Source: Planctomycetaceae bacterium
GTDB lineage: Bacteria > Planctomycetota > Planctomycetia > Pirellulales > Pirellulaceae
Length of the DNA: 19,114 bases
Reading direction: 5' to 3'
Assembly: GCA_022614795.1 (NCBI GenBank)
Contig: JAKEHX010000568.1
Coordinates: 1-19,114 of the forward strand
The position numbers and the translations under genes were made by a program. The notes under the pieces are model-generated. The model was given only the letters and a program-made list of their open reading frames with translations. It ran no database searches and was not told where the DNA came from. Within the stretch, counting starts at the first letter, position 1; each line of letters begins with the position of its first letter. This document shows positions 14,063-19,114 of this stretch, one piece after another.

Positions 14063-14143
14063 GCGTGGCCGGATCCCAATGCCGATCAGCGACGCGGCCG
14101 AGCACTTCGGGGTCGAGTAGCGGGACAAGACGGATTGCGGCAT
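14063..14143 (-). pseudogene. frameshifted 5' fragment of the DUF58 gene
   Basis: On the minus strand this starts ATG at 14143 and reads 'MPQSVLSRY'. One C is missing compared with the intact gene (…CGCTAC-TCGACCCC…). Restoring it gives 'LDPEVLGRVADRHWDPA', matching residues 1-26 of the DUF58 protein (MPHSILSRYLDPDVLGHVADRHLEPA) with about 84% base identity by eye. The similarity stops near 14063. An AAAGAG ribosome-like site precedes its ATG, so this probably marks the original DUF58 start position before the TA pair came between. Confidence 0.85.
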
Positions 14144-14157
14144 CGCTGGCTCTTTGA

Positions 14158-14565
14158 CTACTGAGTTACACTTATGTGCGGGTGCGACTCGCGAAACTGT
14201 TCGATAGCCTGCGGGGATACGCGTGTATTGGCAAGACTCACGCGGCGCAGCCGCCATATATGACTCATCATCGTCAAGTCATTGTCCGCGAAGGTCGGTT
14301 GCTTGCCGTGCGGGCCCGCCAGCAGAATGATCTGACCGCAGCCCTCATGCAGCGGAACGCCAAATTCGATATCGACGTACGAACCGTCTTTATCGAGCCA
14401 AACGAAGCCGCCTTTTGAGGCGACGGCGTTAATTGCCAATCGCTGAGCGCGAGACGTGTGAATCCACCAGCCGCACGCAGCAGCTATTGCCGCCACAACG
14501 GACATCAGCACCAACAAGGTGCGGATACTAAACTGGAGTTGTTTGGGTTGCGATGCAACAGACAT
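14158..14565 (-). CDS. small membrane-anchored protein, planctomycete 'FSIRTLLVLM' type
   Basis: 135 residues. The N-terminus 'LQFSIRTLLVLMSVVAAIAA' followed by 'CGWWIH' is one transmembrane helix with the FS(I/L)RTLL motif seen at the start of many planctomycete membrane proteins. The rest is a short soluble domain ('GGFVWLDKDGSYVDIEF', 'TMMSHIWRLRRVSLANTRVS') that resembles the end of leucine-rich-repeat-like planctomycete proteins, in which a residue ladder ends in 'LxxTxVS'. Function unknown. It stands between MoxR and the DUF58 remnant on the same strand; the stop codon is 14 nt from the remnant's ATG. Confidence 0.75.
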   Translation of the reverse strand: MSVASQPKQLQFSIRTLLVLMSVVAAIAAACGWWIHTSRAQRLAINAVASKGGFVWLDKDGSYVDIEFGVPLHEGCGQIILLAGPHGKQPTFADNDLTMMSHIWRLRRVSLANTRVSPQAIEQFRESHPHISVTQ

Positions 14566-14601
14566 CGTGCGTATTCAAGTGGAGACCGCGCGCCGTACCC
14601 A

Positions 14602-14680
14602 TTGGTCATTGTGGCTTGGTCATTGTGGCTTGGTCATTGTGGCTTGGTCATTGTGGCTTGGTCATTGTGGCTTGGTCATT
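14602..14680. repeat. 14-bp tandem repeat, 5.6 copies
   Basis: The unit TTGGTCATTGTGGC occurs five times without a mismatch (14602-14671), then a partial copy (14672-14680) and a degenerate GGTCATTTGG. It fills most of the gap between the MoxR stop (14695) and the small membrane gene start (14565). It is a minisatellite-type repeat whose copy number probably varies by slippage. Confidence 0.95.
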
Positions 14681-14694
14681 GGTCATTTGGGTTG

Positions 14695-15723
14695 CTATGC
14701 CGCAGGCTTCTCGTATTTCCGATCCGCCGGAATTGCCTCGAACAGCATGTCAATCAGCTTTTCGCTGTTGAGGCCGTTGGCCTGGGCCGCGTAGTTGCCC
14801 GCAATGCGGTGCCGCAGGGCCGGCTTGGCGACCGCTTGCACGTCGGCGACCGTCGCGTGATAGCGGCCGTAGAGAATGGCCCGGGCCTTCGCGCAAGTGA
14901 CGAGCGTCAGCACGCCGCGCGGGCCGGCCCCCCAGTTGACCCACTTGTTCACAAACTCCGGCGCCTCCTTTTGGCCGGGCCGCGTCGCCCGCACCAAGGC
15001 CCAGGCATATCCGAGCACCTGGTCGCTGACCGGCACGCGCGTGACGAGCTTTTGCATCTCCAGAATCTCGTCGCCCGTGAGAACCGCCTGGATGTCTCCC
15101 TGCTGGCCGGTCGTAACGCGGCGCGCCACCTCCCATTCCTCGGCGGCCGACGGGTAATCGACCTTGATATAGAGCAGAAAGCGGTCGAGCTGGGCTTCCG
15201 GCAGCGGATAGGTCCCTTCCTGTTCCAGTGGATTCTGCGTCGCCAGCACGAAGAACGGAGCCGGCAGCGGATGCATCTTGCCACCCGCGCTGACCTGCCG
15301 CTCCTGCATGGCTTCGAGCATGGCGGCCTGCGTCTTGGGGGGCGTGCGGTTGATCTCGTCGGCCAGCAGCATATTGGCGAAGACCGGCCCCGCCAGAAAT
15401 CGATAAGCCCGCTGATGCGTCTCGGGGTCTTCCTGAATGACCTCGGTGCCGGTCACGTCGCTGGGCATCAGGTCGGGCGTGAACTGGATCCGCTTGAAGG
15501 TGAGGTGCAGGCTCTTGGCCAGCGAGCTGATGAGCAGCGTCTTGGCCAGGCCGGGCACGCCCTCGAGCAGAGCGTGGCCGCGGGCAAACATCGCCACGAG
15601 CACCTGCTCAATTACCTCGTTCTGCCCGACGATTACTTTGGAAAGCTCGTCGCGGAGGCGGTTGTAGGCCCGCTCGCACCGTTGCACGGCGGCCACGTCG
15701 TCGGGATGGGATTTGTCGGTCAT
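14695..15723 (-). CDS. MoxR-family AAA+ ATPase
   Basis: 342 residues. Walker A is 'GVPGLAKT' (55-62) and Walker B 'MLLADEINR' with Asp122/Glu123. The MoxR features 'PSDVTGTEVIQED' (87-99), 'NRTPPKTQAAMLEAMQERQV' and 'ATQNPLEQEGTYPLPEAQLD' are all present, the last containing sensor 1. The C-terminal lid domain is complete. MoxR proteins form hexameric ring ATPases that remodel partner proteins, often vWA/DUF58 proteins encoded beside them. GAGG lies 7 nt before the ATG. Upstream, after an inverted repeat, is the coiled-coil giant; downstream the DUF58 partner is displaced by about 1.4 kb of inserted material. Confidence 0.95.
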   Translation of the reverse strand: MTDKSHPDDVAAVQRCERAYNRLRDELSKVIVGQNEVIEQVLVAMFARGHALLEGVPGLAKTLLISSLAKSLHLTFKRIQFTPDLMPSDVTGTEVIQEDPETHQRAYRFLAGPVFANMLLADEINRTPPKTQAAMLEAMQERQVSAGGKMHPLPAPFFVLATQNPLEQEGTYPLPEAQLDRFLLYIKVDYPSAAEEWEVARRVTTGQQGDIQAVLTGDEILEMQKLVTRVPVSDQVLGYAWALVRATRPGQKEAPEFVNKWVNWGAGPRGVLTLVTCAKARAILYGRYHATVADVQAVAKPALRHRIAGNYAAQANGLNSEKLIDMLFEAIPADRKYEKPAA

Positions 15724-15741
15724 CGATTTGCCTCGCTTGTC

Positions 15742-15811
15742 GTAGGGTGCATGAGCGCAGCGAAATGCACCTTCAACTAACGGTGCATTTCGCTGCGCTC
15801 ATGCACCCTAC
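15742..15811. repeat. perfect 30-bp inverted repeat with 10-nt loop
   Basis: The left arm 15742-15771 and right arm 15782-15811 are exact reverse complements; the loop is TTCAACTAAC. Each arm begins or ends with GTAGGGTGCATGAGCGCAGC. It lies 30 nt after the coiled-coil stop codon and 18 nt before the MoxR ATG. No U-run follows. It is probably a REP/MITE-like dispersed element; as RNA it would form a very stable hairpin that could block or process the read-through transcript. Confidence 0.95.
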
Positions 15812-15841
15812 AAATGTCTGGCAGGTTGCAAACCCGCCCCT

Positions 15842-18800
15842 CTAATCCACACTCTCGAAATACCGCCGCAGACGCTCCTCATAGCCGCGCGGCGCCTTGC
15901 CGCGGGCCTTCGACTGAATCGCGCTTCGCAGGCTCGGCGGAAGCTTGGCGAACCACGGCTCCTTCTCGAACTTCTGACCGGCGGCGCCAGAATCGCCCGC
16001 GCCGGCCTGGCCGCGGCTGTCGGCCTGCGCCGCAGGCGCGGTCTGCAAATCTCCAGGCGGGGCCTTCTGGTTTTTGGCCGAATCGCCCTGCTGCGCAGCG
16101 CCGCCAGTGCTCGCCGTCGAACTTGCCTGGCCGGGCATCGGCTGCTGGCCTTGACCTTGTCCTTGGCCGGGCAGTTGACCTTGGCCAGGTTGCTGGGCCT
16201 GGCCTGGCTGGCCTTGGCCCTGCGCCGCGGCGGCCATCGCTTGCTGAGCGGCCGCATTGGCTTGCGGGCCGGCGATCTGCTGCGCGGTCACCTCGGGCGA
16301 TGACGGCACCAGGCCTGTGCCCAGCTCGCCCGATCCATCGCCTTGACCGGGACTCTGACCCTCGCCGGGACTCTGGCCTTGGCCTTGTCCTTCACCCATT
16401 GGTTTGCCTTGGCCCTCACCCATCGGTTGACCTTTGCCCATCGGTTTTCCCTGTCCCTGACCCATCGGCTTGCCCTGGCCCATGGGTTGACCCTGGCCAT
16501 CGGCCGGTTGTGGTTCACCCATCGGCTGGCCTTCACCGGCAGGTTGTCCTTCTCCCATCGGCATTCCTTCGAGCGGCACCGGCATCAAGCGCGAAGCTGC
16601 CTCCAACCCTTCGCGGATCGGCCGGTTCGCGACTTCCTCCTGGCCGGAGATTTCCGCGGCCCCTTCACCGGTTGCCCGCTGTGCAGCGGCGAATTCGCCC
16701 TGCGCCTGCTGCAACTCTCGAGCGGCTGCCATTTGAGCCTTGCTGGGCATTGGCTGCCCTTCGCCGGCTGGCTGGCCCGCCAACTGCTCGAGTGTCTCGG
16801 CTGCCTTGGCGATTTCATCGCGGGCCGCCTGCTGGTCCTTGGCCAGTTCGGCCAGGGCCTCGGCCAGATCCCGATCGCGGCGGAGCTGCTGCTCGCGGGC
16901 GGCAAGGTTCGCCGCGGCCCGCTCCATGTTGCGGCCGACCTCAGCCTGCGCTGCCGCTGCCTTGGCCGGAGCGCTGGCCGACTGAGCGCCCTCTTCCGCT
17001 GCGTCCTGAGCTTGCTCCAGCGCCGCCGCGGCGCCCGGATCGACCTGGGCCGCCTGATCGGCGAGCTGGCCGGACTTCTGGGCCTCCTGCGCCAGTCCCT
17101 CGGCCTGTTTCTTCGCCAGCTCGTTCATCGCTTGCTCGATCTTTTCGCCCGCCTTGGCCAGCGCCTCATCGACCATCTTCTGTGCCGCCTGCGTTTCGCC
17201 AGGTTTCTTCGCGTCAATGCTTTCCTTGGCGGTGGCGGCTTGCTGCTTCGCCTGGGCCAGCGCTTCGCCGGCTTCCTTCGCGGCCCGGCCAGCTGGTTCG
17301 CCAGCCGCTTCGCCGGCCTCTTGAGCCAGCGCTTGGGCCTCGCCGGCTGCCTCGCCCGCTTTCGCTTGAGCCGCTGCATCGGGCTCGCCGGCCGGCGCTT
17401 CAGCCGCCTTCTTCGCAGCGTCTTGTGCCGCTTTCATCGCGTCGGCCAGTGCCGCGCGGGTCATCGCCCGGGCCGCTTCGGCCTTGGCCGGATTGCCCCC
17501 CAGCGTTTCCTTGGCCGCTTCGGCGGCACTCTTAGCCGCATCTTTCAATTCCTGACCGATTTCGCTCGGCGCGGCCTTGGCAATCTCGCCCGCCATGTCG
17601 GCGACTTCCTGCTGCTCGGAAGCCGCCTGGAGCGGATTGTTCGCCTTGCCCTTGGCGACGTCCTGTGCCGCCTGGTCGGCTTCGCCTTGCTGCGCCTGCG
17701 TTTCGGCAATCTGTTTGGCGAGCTGCTTGGCCGCCGCTTCGGCTGCTTTGCCCTCGGCCTTGGCCTGGTCGGCAACTGCTTCGGCGACCTTGTCCTGCGC
17801 CGCCTGGAGCTTCGCAATCGCTTCGGCAGGCGTCGCGTCGGCTTCGTCGGATGCCTTTTCGACGGCAGCCCGGGCCGTTTCGACCGGCGCGAGCTGCTCT
17901 TCGGCGAGCTTCGCCAGCTCGCCGGCCGCTTTTCCCGCCTCTTTGCGCAGCTCAGCCGCGGCCTTGGTCAGCTGCTCGGCCGCTTTCTCGGCGGCCTGGC
18001 TCGTCTTTTTGGCGGCGGGCTTGCCGGCCTCGCCCGGCTGCGCTTTGGCTGCCTCAAGCTGCTTGCCGGCTTCCTCCACATTTGGTTTGGCCTGGGCAAG
18101 CATCTGGGCAGCTTCAGGCGCAGTGTTCTTCACCCCTTCCGCGATCTTATTAGTAACTTCGGCCACTTCCTTCTGATCGGCCGCCAACTCGTCGGCCTTT
18201 TTCGCTTCCAATCCCTTCTCAGCCGCCGCCTTGCCCGTTTCATCGGCGACCTTTCGCTCGGCGGCAGCGGCCCGCTCGAGCGCCTCGGCCGCGCGGGCCA
18301 GCTCGCCCACCTCGACCGCCTTCTGCCGCCGCTTCGTATCGGCCAGGGCCGCTTCGACCTCGGCCTGCGCTTGCTGGATCGCCTCCTGCGCCTCTTCGGT
18401 CGCCGCCTGGCGAGCTTCCGCTGCCTGCGGCGCCGTGTCGGCCAGCTCTGCCTGCGCCGCGGCCACCTCTTCCTTGGCGTCATTCAGCTTGGCCTCAACC
18501 GCGGCAGGCATGTCGCTGAGCGCGTCGGTCTTGGCCAGCTCTTCCGCCGTCCGCTTCTCGTCGGCTGCGGCCTCTTGCGGATTCTTCTCGGCCTTCGCGG
18601 TCGCCTTGGCCTGCTCCTTGGCGGTCACGTCGAGTTGCTTCTTCAGCTCCTCAAGCTTCTTTGCGTCGGCGGCCAGCTCATCAGCGCTTTTGCTCTCCTG
18701 CTCCAGGTCAGCCCCCTGCTCGAGCAGCTTCTCGATCTGGGCCAGGTCGCCGATCACCTCTTGCTGCTCATCGAGCGCTTCCTGCTTTTTCTCCTCGAAC

Positions 18801-19114
18801 AGCTTGGCGGTCGCCTCGAACGACGCCGCCTTGGCCTGCTCCTGCAAGGGCTCGGTCGTCGGATATTTCGACAGGGCCTCGGCCAGCTTGCCCAGGTCCT
18901 TCTGAAGCTGCGTCTGCTGCTCGATCAGCGGCTCGGCGGTTTTATCGGTCAGCTCAGTTGCCTTGGTGACTTCGCGAATCTGCTCCTGCTTCTTCATCAT
19001 TTCGCGGACCAGGCGAATGGCCGCTTCGCGATCGCTGTCGATCAGCCCCTGCGTCTCTTCGAGCTTTTCGAGCAGCCTCGTCAGCCCCTTGATTACCGCG
19101 TACTGGCTCTTGGC
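15842..19114 (-). CDS. giant Ala/Gln/Lys-rich coiled-coil protein (5' partial)
   Basis: At least 1090 residues; the frame stays open to the window edge, so the true start is beyond base 19114 (the ATG at 19000 is internal to a continuing helix, '…DSDREAAIRLVREMMKKQEQ'). The first ~750 visible residues are almost uninterrupted heptad-like helix rich in Ala, Glu, Lys and Gln. A Gly/Gln/Pro/Met low-complexity stretch follows (about 16330-16567, units such as GEGQPMG and GQGKPMG), then a second Gln-Gly-Pro stretch (about 16120-16230). It ends in a compact, non-repetitive segment ('FEKEPWFAKLPPSLRSAIQS', 'APRGYEERLRRYFESVD'). I associate this C-terminus with large planctomycete proteins beside MoxR genes; the low-complexity part resembles DUF4175-type proteins. 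It is probably an envelope scaffold or partner of the MoxR system, by position only. Confidence 0.85.
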   Translation of the reverse strand, partial: AKSQYAVIKGLTRLLEKLEETQGLIDSDREAAIRLVREMMKKQEQIREVTKATELTDKTAEPLIEQQTQLQKDLGKLAEALSKYPTTEPLQEQAKAASFEATAKLFEEKKQEALDEQQEVIGDLAQIEKLLEQGADLEQESKSADELAADAKKLEELKKQLDVTAKEQAKATAKAEKNPQEAAADEKRTAEELAKTDALSDMPAAVEAKLNDAKEEVAAAQAELADTAPQAAEARQAATEEAQEAIQQAQAEVEAALADTKRRQKAVEVGELARAAEALERAAAAERKVADETGKAAAEKGLEAKKADELAADQKEVAEVTNKIAEGVKNTAPEAAQMLAQAKPNVEEAGKQLEAAKAQPGEAGKPAAKKTSQAAEKAAEQLTKAAAELRKEAGKAAGELAKLAEEQLAPVETARAAVEKASDEADATPAEAIAKLQAAQDKVAEAVADQAKAEGKAAEAAAKQLAKQIAETQAQQGEADQAAQDVAKGKANNPLQAASEQQEVADMAGEIAKAAPSEIGQELKDAAKSAAEAAKETLGGNPAKAEAARAMTRAALADAMKAAQDAAKKAAEAPAGEPDAAAQAKAGEAAGEAQALAQEAGEAAGEPAGRAAKEAGEALAQAKQQAATAKESIDAKKPGETQAAQKMVDEALAKAGEKIEQAMNELAKKQAEGLAQEAQKSGQLADQAAQVDPGAAAALEQAQDAAEEGAQSASAPAKAAAAQAEVGRNMERAAANLAAREQQLRRDRDLAEALAELAKDQQAARDEIAKAAETLEQLAGQPAGEGQPMPSKAQMAAARELQQAQGEFAAAQRATGEGAAEISGQEEVANRPIREGLEAASRLMPVPLEGMPMGEGQPAGEGQPMGEPQPADGQGQPMGQGKPMGQGQGKPMGKGQPMGEGQGKPMGEGQGQGQSPGEGQSPGQGDGSGELGTGLVPSSPEVTAQQIAGPQANAAAQQAMAAAAQGQGQPGQAQQPGQGQLPGQGQGQGQQPMPGQASSTASTGGAAQQGDSAKNQKAPPGDLQTAPAAQADSRGQAGAGDSGAAGQKFEKEPWFAKLPPSLRSAIQSKARGKAPRGYEERLRRYFESVD

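Noticed and set aside
13967..14257. 96-aa minus-strand ORF covering the DUF58 remnant
   Set aside because: It is a mosaic of an out-of-frame part of the small membrane gene, the frameshifted DUF58 start and the TA promoter region.
14602..14680. CRISPR-like array
   Set aside because: The 14-bp units are contiguous with no spacers, so it is a simple tandem repeat.
15742..15811. Insertion-sequence terminal repeats
   Set aside because: The arms are only 10 nt apart, with no transposase between or beside them.
15814..17535. Long + strand open frame opposite the coiled-coil gene
   Set aside because: Pro/Arg/Ser-rich shadow of repetitive Ala/Gln codons; no ribosome site or domain.

Overview
The window looks like a chromosomal segment of a high-GC planctomycete, most likely of the Pirellulales. 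The pointers are a MoxR ATPase / DUF58 / giant Ala-Gln coiled-coil gene set, a small membrane protein with the planctomycete-type 'FSIRTLLVLM' N-terminus, a PQQ-dehydrogenase/diheme-cytochrome fusion, and intergenic palindromes and 'gtactgagtact' repeats of a kind I associate with that order. The assignment is inference from protein style; no rRNA or other marker is present.

Layout. Bases 1-4418 are on the + strand: the 3' part of a sugar-dehydrogenase/cytochrome c fusion, a VapBC-like toxin-antitoxin (TA) pair, a decayed second copy of the cytochrome tail plus antitoxin start, a RibD/DHFR-like reductase, and an unrecognised 319-aa protein. Bases 4432-19114 are on the - strand. In transcription order from the right they are: a coiled-coil giant (5' end outside the window), a perfect 30-bp inverted repeat, a MoxR ATPase, a 14-bp tandem repeat, a small membrane protein, a frameshifted fragment of the DUF58 gene, a second antitoxin/PIN-toxin pair, the intact DUF58 gene, a pseudopilin-like protein, an HTH protein with an unknown C-terminal domain, an SDR oxidoreductase, and dnaE.

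Two things stand out. First, dnaE (Pol III alpha) carries a 455-aa intein with splicing blocks and a LAGLIDADG-type endonuclease, placed between Lys763 and Ser1219 of the precursor at the conserved GFNK/SHS site. Its PHP domain keeps all nine metal-ligand positions, so it may proofread on its own. Second, both TA modules sit between an intact gene and a decayed direct-repeat copy of one end of that same gene (the cytochrome 3' end at 1783-2798, the DUF58 5' end at 13249-14143). This repeated architecture suggests a common mode of TA insertion or amplification. At the second locus the TA pair splits the MoxR-DUF58 unit and leaves DUF58 without a visible ribosome binding site, 12 nt behind the toxin stop codon.

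The MoxR, DUF58 and coiled-coil genes probably act together as an AAA+ chaperone/vWA-like system of the cell envelope or protein-complex assembly. The pseudopilin, HTH and SDR genes share the strand, but repeats and hairpins separate them and they need not share a function.
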